Assembly (NCBI RefSeq): GCF_003597395.2
Contig: NC_133771.1
Coordinates: forward strand, 139,786,589 to 139,850,588
Reading direction: 5' to 3'
Length of the DNA: 64,000 bases
Source: Chelonoidis abingdonii
Lineage: Eukaryota; Chordata; Testudines; Testudinidae
Part shown: one piece after another, positions 11,306 through 22,776 of the stretch
How the letters are laid out: the number at the start of each line of letters is the position of its first letter
Position numbering within the stretch: the first letter of the stretch is position 1
Translations under genes and position numbers: made by a program
The notes under the pieces: generated by a model
Told to the model about the DNA's origin: nothing
The model's database searches: none
What the model saw: only the letters and a program-made list of their open reading frames with translations

Positions 11306-13277
11306 ATAAAAGTAATACAAGAAAAGAAAATTTATCACTTGTCTTGTTAAGCACTTCTAACTAGCAGATTTTTAATTTGGAAAACTGTTGTACCAAATTA
11401 AGTTTACATTAAAAAGTTTGATTTACTGCAGAATTTAGTGACACCAACAGCATGCTATACAGAGGGCATATGGTCTCTGAATGTTAAGCCATCTGGAAAC
11501 AGGAAAGGCTATTTCCAGCTAATAAAAATTGTAAAAAATATATGGTTTGATCTTTAGGGGTTTTCAATAGATTATCATCAAAATGTCATAAGAATTCTTA
11601 TAAATCAACAAAAGCTCTCAATTGTGTTAAATTAGGCAGAAAACAGAGTCTGGTAGATACCAGTATTGCTCCTCAAAAGATTACACGCAATTTTGAGATT
11701 CATTTGTCCTATAATCAGATGTGGTTATTCTTTAATGCCTGGATGGATGAAGTCACTTTCAAAGATGAAGTGAAAGATAAAATTGTGCCCGCACTTTTTT
11801 CTTCGGTGGTTCAACAAGCCACTAGTAACATGCTGAGGTTAATGACATTGCATGCACATTGCCAGGAGTAGAGTACATGGTATACACTTAATTAATTTGA
11901 AGCAAACAAATCCAGAATAGGTATGTCAAAAATATTTGTGGCTATTAAACATATTACAGTAATAAACCTCTACACTAGATTAACCATCAGCAGAGATCAA
12001 TGGCAAGACACTGTGGCTCAATCCAACAGCTCCTCCCAAGCTGGTTAGGAAATTCCCAGAAACACCATGTGCCTCAACTGATATTAATTTATATCTCCCA
12101 TATGAGTATCATCTTACTTCTAGTGTAATCAGAACTTCTAGGAATTTTAATCATTAAGTTTAAGATATTTCAAAGATGCATGCAGAGTAGGAGTTTGTTT
12201 CAATTCTTTGTATTCCTTTTAATTCTGACCCATAGCAGACTTTCTGTGAGTATAACTGATGTATCATTTCTGTAAATAAAGAAAATTTACTTTGTCACTA
12301 TATCAGCATGATCTTTCCCATTCTACTTCTTACCCTAAGCATTATGACTTCACCAAGCCAGAAGCAAGGAGACAAAAGTATTATTCATCAAGACGTGTAC
12401 AGATACACCAGATCTCAGCTGAGAAACTTACAAAATTTGAATACAATTACTAAGAATATGACATAAATAAAAAAGACAACTCCTCACTCAATAGCCTCAA
12501 CAGGTGGGGGAATGAAAGTAGGACTGGCAAAGGCTCAATTAACAGAATTAGCAGTAAGAAGTTTTCTCTTGCTGTACATGTCCTCCCCCTCATCCTATAA
12601 CAAATACACTAACTGGATACACAGTGGAAGTCAAGAGGAAAACATGCTTCTGATGTGTTGGCATATTCTCCATTTAACATTAATTAATAACAAAAACTTG
12701 CATACAAGAGGGCCATACAGTAATTTAGCAGGTCATGTGGGTGAAGGGTCAGCCCAAGTTGCTGACAGCAGCCTAAAGATTAAGGATCTTTAGTATATAG
12801 TGAGGGAAAAGAAATTCCCATACCAAACTACTAATGTGATCACTGACATAGCTAGAGATCCTTCTTGACATCAAGATGAAATAAGAGAGGTTGTGCTGGG
12901 TCTGACTGAAATAAATACTTTCTCTTGAATGTGAAAAGAAGGAACAAAATAACAGCCAGGGATATTTTGCAAAATGAGAAGTAGGACTGTATTCTATCTA
13001 GACCAAAAGTCTCAGATACTGTGGAAATTCAGGAGATTTCCTTCCCTGAAGTAATCTGAGTCAGAAGAGAAGGAAAAAAGTTAGATTTGGCAAATGGCTC
13101 ACAACCAAGAAAATGCTTGTCACGAGAGGGTGACCACATAGAACCAAAGGGGTCAGGGATGAACGCACTGACCAGATGTTCCCAGGAAACCTACGTTTTC
13201 AAGAAGAGAGCCAAAAACCAGAGGCGCTGTAGATACTGAGCAGAGTGCTGCGGGTGCTGCTGCCATCCCTTGTGGAC
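11306..13277. other. ARID4B intron, unassigned
   Basis: No recognised repeat ends. The small plus ORF at 12512-12793 shows no family features. Confidence 0.4.
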
Positions 13278-13556
13278 CCTATGGGTATCTTACACTGTAA
13301 TTTGACACTGCCAGCTGACTCAGGCTTGTGGGGCTTGGGCTAGATGGCTGTTTAATTGCAGTGTAGACATTTGAGTTTGGGCTTCCGCCCAAGCTCTGGG
13401 ATCTTCCCACTTCATGGGGTCTTAGAGCCCGGGCTCCAACCTTAACTCGAACATCTACACCACAATCAAACAGCTCCTTAATCTGAGCCCCATGAGCTCC
13501 AGTCAGTTGGCATAGGCCAGCTGTGGGTGTCAAACTGAAGTGTAGACATACCCTAA
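13278..13556. mobile_element. Palindromic MITE, about 280 bp
   Basis: The left end 'tatgggtatcttacactg' and right end 'gtgtagacataccctaag' are inverted copies. The pairing continues inward (gacactgccagctgac against cagctgtgggtgtc). It is non-coding. Confidence 0.7.
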
Positions 13557-13841
13557 GATATTATTCCTGAAGCACAGAGCAGATACTTGTTACACTAGGT
13601 ACCAAAACTGCAAGTAGGTATCCTTTGTTGTAATTAAATTCCCTGCTAGATTCTAGGACAATGTGCTAATGGGACAGAATTAAGAGTTGATATGTCAAGA
13701 TCTACAGAAGAGTGTTTGTACATTCTCAGAGTGTGCAGACCCAGTGGATTTTGCAGGGGGACTGAAGTGAGACACTGTAGCAAGTTAAATTATTCCTGCT
13801 ATTCTGAGAATCTCACGAAGAACTAAACTGGCTGTACTCTG

Positions 13842-14172
13842 ATGCCAAGCAGAACCGGTGCTAGGGGTTTTAGCGCCCTAGGCACACGGCAATTTCACCG
13901 CCCTGCGCGCTGCTCCCATGGCTCCAGTGGAGCTGCCGCAGTCGTGGCTGCAGACGGTCAGCTGCTTCGCGGTTCTGGTGGAGCTGCCGCAGTCGTGCCT
14001 GTGGGAGGTCCACCGGAGCCACGCGAGCAGTCGACCGTCCGCAGGCACGACTGCGGCAGCTCCATTGGAGTCGCCTGCCGCCCCCTCCAGCAAAACACCA
14101 CCCACCAATAATCCTGGCGCCCTAGGCGATTGCCTAGGTTGCCTAAATGAAAGCGCCGGCCCTGATGCCAAG
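13842..14172. mobile_element. hAT-like MITE 13850-14164 with perfect 8-bp TSD
   Basis: The direct repeat atgccaag occurs at 13842-13849 and 14165-14172. The element ends are cagaaccggtgct and inverted cagggccggcgct. Inside, 'gctgccgcagtcgtg' and 'cacgactgcggcagc' form a strong GC-rich hairpin around 13930-14065. It is non-coding despite several overlapping ORFs. Confidence 0.88.
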
Positions 14173-14691
14173 GCATCCTGGGAGATAGTTAGATGCAGAC
14201 TTATAACCTTCAATATTCTGCCATCTCAGCCTATTGCAACATTAGATAATCTCATCGGTGTTTACTTTGGGAATACCAGTGTACCTATCAGCATTATGAA
14301 GGTTAAAGGAGTCAGCAAGGTAACTTGTTTCTAACTTGAGGAAGCAAGCAGCTCACTGCTAACACTCATACTATATATATTTTATTATAACTCAAAGTGG
14401 ATCCTAGTCTACACCTCCATATTTGGCTGAAGCTAGATTTAGTCCTCCTATTCCCATCATACTAGTAAAGTAGACGAGACTAGGAGGCAGAGCCCCATTT
14501 GGAGGGGGACACTGGACGGAAAGGAGCCTTAAAAAAAAAAAAAAGAGCAGGAAAGAACCTAATCTCTCAGATTTCTATGGCACTTATCACTATGGTATCG
14601 AAGTGTGAAAAGAAGATGATGGAAATAAAAAAACTGTTCCTACCCATGACCTGAACTGCAGTTAGAGAGGCCATGTGTGTAGTAATAAGGG

Positions 14692-15060
14692 AAAGGACAG
14701 TTACTTGTTCCGTAACTGGCGTTCTTCGAGATGTGTTGCTCCTGTCTATTCCACAGTAGGTATGCGTGCTCGCCACGTGTACCGCTGCCGGAAGTTTTTC
14801 CCTTAGCAGTACCCGTACTGGAGGAGCACCGCGGCGACCCCTGGAGTGGCGCCTGTATATCACGCTATAAGGGGAGCCACGGGCTCTCCCTGCCCTCGGT
14901 TCCTTCTTGCCGGACAACTCCGACAGAGGGCAAGCAGGACAGGGTGTGGAATAGACAGGAGCAACACATCTCGAAGAACGCCAGTAATGGAACAGGTAAC
15001 TGTCCTTTCTTCTTCGAGTAACTGCTCCTGTGTATTCCACAGTAGATGATTCCAAGCAAT
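14692..15060. repeat. DIRS copy 1: 3' ITR plus internal complementary region
   Basis: 'ggcgttcttcgagatgtgtt' near 14720 recurs inverted as 'aacacatctcgaagaacgcc' near 14965, making a hairpin about 320 bp across. After it, 'cttcttcgagtaactgctcc' is complementary to the start of the 5' terminal repeat. The combination is a DIRS ICR. Confidence 0.8.
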
Positions 15061-15114
15061 ATCTGTTGGAGGTGGCTAGGAGTTCACAATGGTTCGGGAC
15101 AAAGTACCGCCCTG

Positions 15115-16239
15115 CCAAACCCAGCATCATCCCTAGACTGGGAGATGACTGCGTAATGCGAAGTAAATATGTGAACTGAGGCCTACGTGGCCGCCCTACA
15201 AATGTCCTGGATGGGGACATTGGCGACATAGGTAGCTGATGAGGCCTGAGCCCCCGTAAAGTGTGCCCTAACGGTAGGTGGCAGGGGAACCCCTACCAAA
15301 TCATAACACATGCGTATGCACGAGGTGATCCAGTGGGAAAGCCGCTGCGTGGAGATGGGTTGCCTCTTAGCCCGCTCGGCCGAGGCAATAAAGAGTTGAG
15401 AGGATTTCCAGAACAGCTTAGTCCAATCCAGGTAAAAAGCCAACACTCTGCGCACATTGAGTGTATGAAGGCAGTGATCCTCGTTGGAGGAATGGGGCTT
15501 TGGACAGAGCACGGGAAGGAAGATGCTCTGCTCCATACGGAAGGCGGAAACCACCTTCGGGAGGAACGCTGGGTGTGGGCGGAGCTGGACTTTATCCTTA
15601 TGGAAAACCATATGGTGGGTTCTGAGGTTAAGGCCCTGAACTCTGAGACACGTCTGGCTGATGTGATCACCACCAGGAAGGCCACCTTCCAGGAGAGGTG
15701 CAACCAGGAACACGGAGCCAGGGGCTCGAAGGGGGGGTCCCGTGAGACGGGACAAGACCAAGTTGAGGTCCCATTGCGGCACGGGGGCCCTGGCATATGG
15801 GAACAAGCGGTCAAGGCCCTTCAGGAACTGGGAGGTCATCGAGTGGGAGAAGACTGAGTGGCCTTGCACCGGAGGGTGAAAAGCCGATATGGCCGTCAGG
15901 TGCACTCTGACTGAGGCAGGTGCCAGTCCCTGGGCCCTAAGGAATAGGAGGTAGTCCAGGGTAAAACTGTAGAGGTACGGCAGAAGGGGACATTCCCCGC
16001 TCACTCGCCCACCTGGCAAACCTGGACCACTTCGCCACGTACGTCCGACGCGTGGATGGCTTCCTGCTTTCCAGGAGGGCTCGCCTTACCTGCTCTGAAC
16101 ACCTACTCTCCTCCTCATTCAGCCACGGAGCAGCCACACTGTCAGGTGGAGCATGGCTAGATTGGCATGGAGGAGGCGCCCCCCCGTCCTCAGAGAGGAG
16201 GTCCAGGTGGAGCGGCAGCTTCCTCAGGGGGGCCGCCAA
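15115..16239 (-). pseudogene. DIRS copy 1 tyrosine recombinase, broken
   Basis: A tyrosine recombinase (phage-integrase fold) would recombine the circular DIRS DNA into the genome. The N-terminal part (15937-16239) has the SRKPSTRRTYVAKWSRF motif typical of DIRS recombinases. The central part includes ITSARRVSEFRAL, the box I arginine. The C-terminal part reads AHFTGAQASS where the other copies have AHSTRAQASS, so the box II arginine is lost. After DICRAAT an in-frame TAG replaces a Trp codon, and the catalytic SHY tyrosine lies just beyond it. The domain is split over at least two frames. Confidence 0.85.
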
Positions 16240-16646
16240 GAGTCGTAGGAGGGGCCCGTATCAGTGCTGGTGGGCCCATGCCGGGACTATGAGAGTGACC
16301 CTCGCCTTGTCCATTCTCACCTTCTGAAGGACTTTGGCAATGAGGGGGAATGGGGGAAAGGTGTAGAGGAGCTGGCCCGACCAGCTCAGGAAGAATGTGT
16401 CAGAGATCATGCCTTCCCCTCCCCCAGAGGGGAACTGAGGGCAACTCTGGTTCTGACGGGTTGCAACAGGTCAATCTGGGGAGCTCCCCACTCTTGGAAG
16501 AGCCAGTGAGCGACCTCCGAGTGGAGCGCCCACTCATACTGGGGGGAAGAAGACCCAGCTGAGGCAGTCCGCTTGCATATTGCATACGCCTGGGAGGTGA
16601 GCTGCCCTCAGGGAGATATCATGGGCTATACAAAACCCGCATAGGT

Positions 16647-17031
16647 TCAGGACTTATTGGTAGAGGGCAAGGGAGCGAGTCCTGCCTTGCCTGTTGATAT
16701 ACTACATGGCGGCTGTGTTGTCCGTGAGGACTCTGACCACCTTCTGCGGAGGTGTGTGAGGAACGCCACGCACGCCAACTGAACTGCCCTGAGCTCTTTG
16801 ATATTTATGTGAAGGGGCAAGGCCAGGGATGAACATGTTCCCTGGGTTTGCACCTTCCCCGTGTGGGCTCCCCAGCCCAGGTCTGAAGCATTGGACATCA
16901 GGTCTATGGATGGGTTGGCCTCCCTGAAGGGAACCCCTTGCAACATAATGCTCAGGCAGGACCACCACAGAAGGGAGGCCACTAAGGCCAAGAAGAAGGG
17001 CTGCAGCAAAGCTGGAGTACTGAAGTTCCAA
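16647..17031 (-). pseudogene. DIRS copy 1 RNase H, truncated
   Basis: The segment reads NASDLGWGAHTG (first catalytic Asp changed to Asn), HINIKELRAVQLA (Glu present) and VLTDNTAAM (Asp present, in the neighbouring frame). This is the RNase H arrangement of DIRS elements, which removes RNA from the RNA-DNA hybrid. A frameshift separates the second half. Reverse transcriptase, expected upstream, is deleted. Confidence 0.75.
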
Positions 17032-17121
17032 CTACCTTCACTGGCAGCAAGAAGGAACTGAAGGTGGGGGGAGCACGCATATCTATTGTGGAATACACAG
17101 GAGCAATCACTCAAAGAAGAA

Positions 17122-18465
17122 CCAATGAAATTCTTCATGGCCCGGGATGAACTAGAGAAATCTGGAGGGGAAAGACTGTCTAGTTCCAAGAGTTCTCTCT
17201 CATATATTTTGTCTGAGGAGAAAGGCCTCCCATGCAGGAAACCCATAGAAAGAGGAGACAGGAGACAGGAGAAAAACAGGGTAGGATCATATTTCTGCCA
17301 CTCAAAAAAAGAAAGCGAAGCTCTAGCCATTACTTTGTAAACCTCCAGCTCAGTAGATGCCAGAGACACCAGAGAAGCAATTTCAGAACTACCATAGCAA
17401 ATCCCATTAGATTTGAAGGTGTCAAGAGTTCACCAAGGCATTTAGGGAGCTTGCACAGGGAAGGAACAACAGCTCATGCTACACCAGCAAAGGCAAGGCT
17501 GGCAAAAGGAGCTGTAGCTACCTCCCAAAGGCAAAGGCTCTAAAGGCCAAGCCCTTAAAAACAGAAGTACTTAAGAGCTCAGATTCTCCTCACCTATGGC
17601 CTCCCAAGTGGCCCTTCCAGGAGAAGTGAGCATTACACTTTCTGCTAGCATGAGTAGGTAAGAACAACAGACAGAGACATTCTTACAGTTAGCAAACCCT
17701 GAAAGGAACATAGGAGGGCACCATATGACTAAGTAAGTCTCGAAAGATGGCAGAATTCCAACCTCACACACCTGTAGCCTCCTGAAAAGCCCCAACCAGG
17801 GAAGATGGGTTGAGAGACAGAATACAGTAGTCGTTTAGGACCCAGACAGTTCAACCTCATGTCTACAGCTCTACCCAGGGATGGGAGCATTAGGCTGCTA
17901 CATTGCAGTCAGCATTGCAGGGATGAATAACTGAGTCAAGAGAAACAGCTCCCAGTCCCTGGATAAAGGAGGGGTGCTCTGGACAGAGCCAGAATCTGAG
18001 CACCAAAAGAAAGTAGAGGAAATAAAGGAATCAGACCCCCTCCACACACACAGCCTTATAGCCAGCTGTAAAGCAGAGTTCTTTCCTCTGACTTTCATCT
18101 TTTCTCTTGTCTTATTTCTGGACTGGAGACTGGGAGAAAAAGAACAGTTAATTAGAAGATGGGCACAGGACTGCACTCCATACTTCCAAAACAAAGGAGA
18201 AAAGACAGAGGTGGAAGAGGAGTGGGTGGGCTGGCGCCTTGCCTGAAAGTTCTTCTGTTTCTTTTTGTCAGGGTAGGCAAAGAGATAACATCTAGTGAAC
18301 CAATTCTATCACTGGAGAGGAAAGAGGAGAGATACAACAACTTAAACATTTTTTGTAATTATTTGAAAGATTAAAAAAGTATCAGGACAAATTCATCCCT
18401 CACGTTTCACCACCACAAACTAGTGGAACCCAGGTTTGAGGAAGTTGATAGCAGAAAATCAGGTA
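17122..18465. other. Unassigned stretch beside DIRS copy 1
   Basis: The minus frame stays open from the RNase H remnant through the ITR stub to 17369 (MSLASTELEVYKVMARASLS onward). I do not recognise this sequence. It could be an older repeat or chance. The remainder holds only short ORFs. Confidence 0.35.
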
Positions 18466-19005
18466 AGAACATAAGAACAGCCATACTGGGGTCAGATCAA
18501 AGATCCATCTAGCCCAGTATCCTGTCTTCTGGAAGTGGCCAATGTGAGGTGCCCCCAGAGGGAATGAAAAGAACAGGTAATCATCAAGTGATCCATCCCC
18601 TGTCACCCATTTCTAGCTTCTGGAAAACAGAGGCTAGCGACACCATCCCTGCCCATTTTGGCTAATAGTCATTGATGGACCTAGTGTCCATGAACTCATC
18701 TAGTTCTTTTTTGAACATCCTCTGGCAAGAAGTTCCACAGGTTGTGTGTGCATTGTGTGAAAAAATACATCCTTTTGTTTGTTTTAAACCTGCTGCCTAT
18801 TCATTTCATTTGGTGATCCCTAGGTCTTGTGTTATGAGAAGGAGTAAATAACACTTCCTTATTTACTATCTCCACAACAGTCATAATTTTATAAACCTCT
18901 ACCATATCCCCCCCAGTTGTCTCTTTTCCAAGCTGAAAAGTCCCAGTCTTATTAATCGCTCCTCACATGAAAGCCATTCCCCTAATCATTTTTGTTGCAA
19001 TAAAT
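18466..19005 (-). mobile_element. CR1 LINE 3' fragment
   Basis: On the plus strand it starts with 'aagaacataagaacagccat', the inverse of the CR1 3' tail made of short ttcttatg units, followed by the conserved 'ccatctagcccagtatcctg' and 'gaagttccacaggttg'. Only the 3' UTR and the end of ORF2 remain. It is oriented with ARID4B. Confidence 0.85.
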
Positions 19006-19307
19006 ATAGGTACAATAAATATATATTTTTAATCACAGCTAGGAGACATTCAGTCTCTACAATTAGCTTGCAGGCATGCAACGTATATTAGTATTAGCAT
19101 GCAGGAACGTATATTAGTCAGGGGCACGTTCTGGACTTTTTTCGGGTAACAGTAAGATACACTTGGCAGCATGTCTCTCATTCCCATCTCACCCTTGCAC
19201 TACCCTGCCCCATCCCAACAACATAGATCTTGGCCCTTACATATTGCTACTTCAGGTGCAGTGAGGGCTCTATCTGAACCTAGGCTCAGTCTTTGGATTT
19301 GGTCTTT

Positions 19308-20119
19308 CACCTATCCAGGGCCGGTGCAAGGATATTTTGCACCCTAGGCAAAACTTCCAACTTGCGTCCCTACTCCCCCCTGGAGCATCGCTTATTATAA
19401 ACTTTCAAAAATGAATACTGCATAATGTGGCATTGTTCATTAGAATATTAAGGGAGTCAGAGGAGATGATCACAATGGTCTCTTCTGGCCTGGGAGAACC
19501 TATGAGCAAGGAGGAGGCGGAGAATGCTCCCAGCTCTCATGGTCTCTAAACGTTCCCAGGCTCTGAGTACTTCGCCCTCCGGGGGGGACCCAGGGGCGAG
19601 GAGGGCAGAGGCAGGCTCTCCCAGGGAGCAGGGCAGGATCTCCCTGGGGATCAGGGCCGGCTCTGCGCATTGGCACAGTGCCACCGGGTGGGTGGGTGCG
19701 TGCGTGTTTGGAAGTGACACCTGCACCAGCCCTTTTCCCTCCCTTGCGCTCCAGGGTTTAGTTTCACTTTCCCTCGCCCCAGGAGGTGGCTGCACCCAGC
19801 CCCAGGCGCAATGCGTTGGAGGGCGAAGCTCATCTGAGCTCAGGACCACATCCTGACTCCCCCAACGGCACTGTCCCTTGGCTGCGCTGGTTGCCGTGCC
19901 CAGCTGTGTCTCCTCCTTGCTCCGCTGCAGACTTCCACTGACTGTCTTGCGCGGCGCCCCTTGCTGCGGGGGCGGGTTTGTTATGGAGACCTTATTCCCT
20001 GCCCCGCCCCGCTCAGCTGACTCCCGTGACCCCAGACACCGCTTTTTGCCGCCCCCAAATCTTGACACCTTAGGCAGCCACCTAGTTCGCCTAGTGGTTA
20101 CAACAGCCCTGCACCTATC
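19308..20119. mobile_element. hAT-like DNA transposon 19316-20111 with perfect 8-bp TSD
   Basis: The direct repeat cacctatc is present at 19308-19315 and 20112-20119. The ends are 'cagggccggtgcaagg' and the inverted 'ctagtggttacaacagccctg'-type end, where only the outer 'cagggc(t)' bases pair well. The 796-bp interior is GC-rich with long overlapping ORFs on both strands (for example 19457-20068 minus) but no transposase motif. A related end occurs at 42858. Confidence 0.88.
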
Positions 20120-20355
20120 TTTAGCTCCTATTGATTCAGTCCTTCGATTGTGTGTGTGTGAAGAGGTAGCTTCCTAAGTCCATTCACAGTTGTTAATTTG
20201 TCTATTCTCATCAGCTGTATATTGGCACTCTGCTTAGAATTCATCAGCACAGATTTTCATGCTCCTTGTATCTTTAACACACGTCTTTCTTAGATCACAT
20301 TTGCATTTGTAAAACCTCCCTGTCGAAACCACCCAGTTTGCAATGTTATACTTGC

Positions 20356-20501
20356 CTCTTCTTCACTGCTATTATCCTCTTTTTCTTTTTCATCTTCTTC
20401 CTCTTCTTCAGCTTCACTGCTGGAGCTCTCCTCTTTCAACTCAGTCTTCCAGTTACTGGGAACAGTTCTGCTTTTACGGAATTCAAGGGCTTGGTCAAAG
20501 G
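20356..20501 (-). CDS. ARID4B: ARID4B exon with GC splice donor, acidic linker (146 nt)
   Basis: The acceptor is 'ttctttcag'. The exon encodes (A)FDQALEFRKSRTVPSNWKT, then ELKEESSSSEAEEEEEDEK and EKEDNSSEEE. This acidic, serine-rich linker precedes the ARID domain and is diagnostic of ARID4B. It ends GAG followed by gcaagt, a GC donor with otherwise perfect donor context. No GT site nearby keeps the frame. Using the GC site leaves phase 0, which matches the next exon (GAA GAA ATA GAG), whereas read-through adds unrelated residues before a stop. Confidence 0.93.
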
Positions 20502-20719
20502 CTGAAAGAAGACCAACATTTATTAGCATTAGAAGAAGGATCAATTTGCTTAAAAAAAAAAACAAAAAAAAACGCTTAGGGGAAGGCAAGGGAAGGGTGA
20601 GAATCCAGCCCCAAATCATAGGACTTCAGCAGTGTTGTTCCACAACCACTCCTTATCTGGATCCTTATGCAGAGGTGCTCAGCCATGCATACCCATTTCT
20701 CTCTACATCAGGCACTCCA

Positions 20720-20935
20720 AGTTATTTACAGTTATTATTATTTACGCTGAAGTGATGCCTAAAGGCACAAACCCACTGTGCTAGGCCACACACAAACATA
20801 TAATTAAGAGGCATCCCTGTCCTAAAGAATTTAAGGTTCAAATTAATGACAAGACGCAACTGGTGGATAAATAGAAGGATAGGAATGGGGAATAAAGAGG
20901 ACTGAGGTAACAATAATATAAGCATTTATTTTGCA
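20720..20935. mobile_element. Old LINE remnant, L2-like
   Basis: 'cactgtgctaggccac', 'catccctgtcctaaagaatt' and 'taaggttcaaattaatgac' resemble the L2-type stretch at 6365-6520. It is degraded and the family call is tentative. Confidence 0.35.
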
Positions 20936-21363
20936 AGATTAGTTGAACACACCATGTAGCTTCCCAAAGAGCCCCCCACTCTAGCATGCGGAAGGTGTGG
21001 AGGCAACCCTTTCAAAGCTATCATGTGTGCACAACTTTATTAAGGCCCAACACAGGGGACTGGATTTCAGGCAAAATCCATGAAGTTGGTTTCCACTACA
21101 TTACTACTCCTTTTGTTTGTTGTTCCAGCATTTATAATCAATGCATTATAATTTTTATGCTTTTAAAGATTGTGCTTGATGACTTATTGAAACTTTTCAT
21201 TTCTAAATATCTGTAGACAACATCACAGGGAAGCCATATTTCTGTAATTTTACAGAATGCAAAAACATGCTTTCTTATATATTTGGTGCGATATATATCA
21301 CTAGCTAATTGTAATTAAACAAGAAAAAAATGTGCTCTTTTTGTATTTAAAGGTTATTCTTAC

Positions 21364-21437
21364 CTTGTTTTAACAAAGCATCAAGCTTTGGTGAAGCTTC
21401 ACTAATTTCTCGAACATCTTTTCTTGGTACAGAAGCA
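21364..21437 (-). CDS. ARID4B: ARID4B exon, end of RBB1NT (74 nt)
   Basis: The exon follows a 'ttctctag' acceptor and completes a Phe codon, then encodes ASVPRKDVREISEASPKLDA and LLKQ, ending one base into the next codon at gtaagaa. The SVPRKDV motif is the conserved end of RBB1NT. The following linker (SEASPKLDALLKQ) is more divergent from human. Confidence 0.93.
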
Positions 21438-21515
21438 CTAGAGAATTTAAAAGAGTGTTGACAAGGCAACAATTATTTAAAGTCTACTTTTTTAAAATCA
21501 CATATTTTTAAAAGC

Positions 21516-22084
21516 CAGCATTTCTCAAACTGGGGATCCTACCCAAAGGCGGTCACAAGGCTATTGCAGCGGGGTTGTGAGATCAAGGGTTACCATATGT
21601 CAGATTTTCCTGGATATGACCTCTTTTTTGGTCCTCCGATCTCTGTCCTGGTGGATTTTTGAAATACGAACAAACTTCCGTGATTTTTCCTGACTCAACC
21701 TTTTTCTTTCCCTTCACAGCTCGGTGGTTGGGCAGCGGCAGCTGCTAGCCAGGTGCCTACCTCTGAAGACAGTGCCATCACTCTGCAGCAGCACAGAAGT
21801 AAGGGTGGAATGGTATGGTATGGTACTGCCACCCTTACTTCTGCGCTGCTGCTGGTGGCACTGTCTTCAGAGGTGGGCAGCTGGAGAGCTGCGGCTACTA
21901 GCTGGCTGCCCAGCTCTGAAGGCACAGACACTGCCAGCAGCATCACAGACGTAAGGGTGGCATGGTATGGTTACTTGGCTCTGCAGGGATGTGCACTGAT
22001 GCCACGAAAGCTATGTCTGGTAACAAGCTTGAAATATTTTCGGGGGGGGGGGGGGGCAGAAAAAAAATAGTTTGATAACCCCTG
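21516..22084. mobile_element. hAT-like composite DNA transposon
   Basis: The ends are 'cagcatttctcaaactgggg' and the inverted 'tagtttgataacccctg'. The flanks ttaaaagc and ttacaaag agree at only 5 of 8 bases. The interior (21720-21975) carries the same 'cagaagtaagggtgg' palindromic modules as the element at 9739. Another repeat ('taccatatgtcagattttcc', 21591) seems to be nested inside. A run of about 14 G lies at 22042-22056. Confidence 0.65.
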
Positions 22085-22345
22085 TTACAAAGGGATAATA
22101 TCAAACAATACACAGAGCTATTAAATGTGCAGAAAGAGCATAAGAAATATATCTGGATGATGGCATCAATAAATCACCATTTATCATGCAAGTTTATTTC
22201 AATAAGACAATACATTCTTTAGCAAGTTAAATATTGCTGACAGTTAATTATAATATACCCTTTTTACTATTACAGTTTTGTACAGTATTAAAAAAAATTG
22301 AGGTGAAAAAATCCAACTGCCTTAAAAATTTGGGTGGACCATGAG

Positions 22346-22776
22346 TAGGGCTCCATGTCTGTCATGGAGGTTGCAGAAGTCATGGATTCCGTGATTACAG
22401 GTATCTGTGACCTCTGTGATTTCTGCAGAAGTCAGTGTAGCTGACCTCAGGGCTGCCCAAGCAGAGGTTGCTCAGGTGGCCCCAGAGACAGCCACACCGT
22501 CCACTGCTGGAGCGGCTCTGCAGCCAGCTGCTCAGGTGGCCCGGAAGCCAGCCACACCAGACACTGCTTGGGCGGTCCTGGGCAGCTGGTTCTAAAGCAT
22601 CGGTCCCCCAGGAGTGGCCCCCAGCAGCTGGTGATGCTGTCCCCCGCTCCAAGGTTTAGTCGGGGGTATTTTTAGTAAAATTCATGGACAGGTCACGGGC
22701 CATGAATTTTTATTTACTGTCCGTGACCAGTCCAAGACTTTTACTAAAAATACTCATGACTAAATCGTAGCCTTAA
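22346..22776. mobile_element. MITE with long terminal hairpin
   Basis: Left end 'tagggctccatgtctgtcat', right end 'cgtagccttaat' (inverted 'taaggctacg'). Within 22664-22760 two arms, 'gtatttttagtaaaa' plus 'catggacaggtcacgg' and 'ccgtgaccagtcca' plus 'ttttactaaaaatac', form an almost perfect hairpin. Confidence 0.7.

Larger units (their letters stand above)
14692..17121 (-). mobile_element. DIRS retrotransposon copy 1, internally deleted
   Basis: The left end (14692-15060) holds the 3' inverted terminal repeat and the internal complementary region. Tyrosine recombinase (15115-16239) and RNase H (16647-17031) follow on the minus strand. Gag and reverse transcriptase are missing, and a short stub of the 5' terminal repeat (about 17050-17121, ending 'aatcactcaaagaagaa') is joined directly upstream of RNase H. 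It lies in the intron between the ARID4B exons at 11230 and 20356, in the same orientation as the gene. Confidence 0.85.

Noticed and set aside
14731..15059. Small ORFs repeated at several loci (CCSCLFHSRYACSP type)
   Set aside because: They are chance translations of the DIRS terminal repeats, which is why they recur at 14.8, 24.9, 28.8 and 29.3 kb.
15261..15857. 198-codon plus ORF
   Set aside because: It is the antisense shadow of the DIRS copy 1 tyrosine recombinase.
19457..20068. 203-codon minus ORF
   Set aside because: It sits within the GC-rich hAT-like element bounded by exact 8-bp duplications and has no transposase motif.
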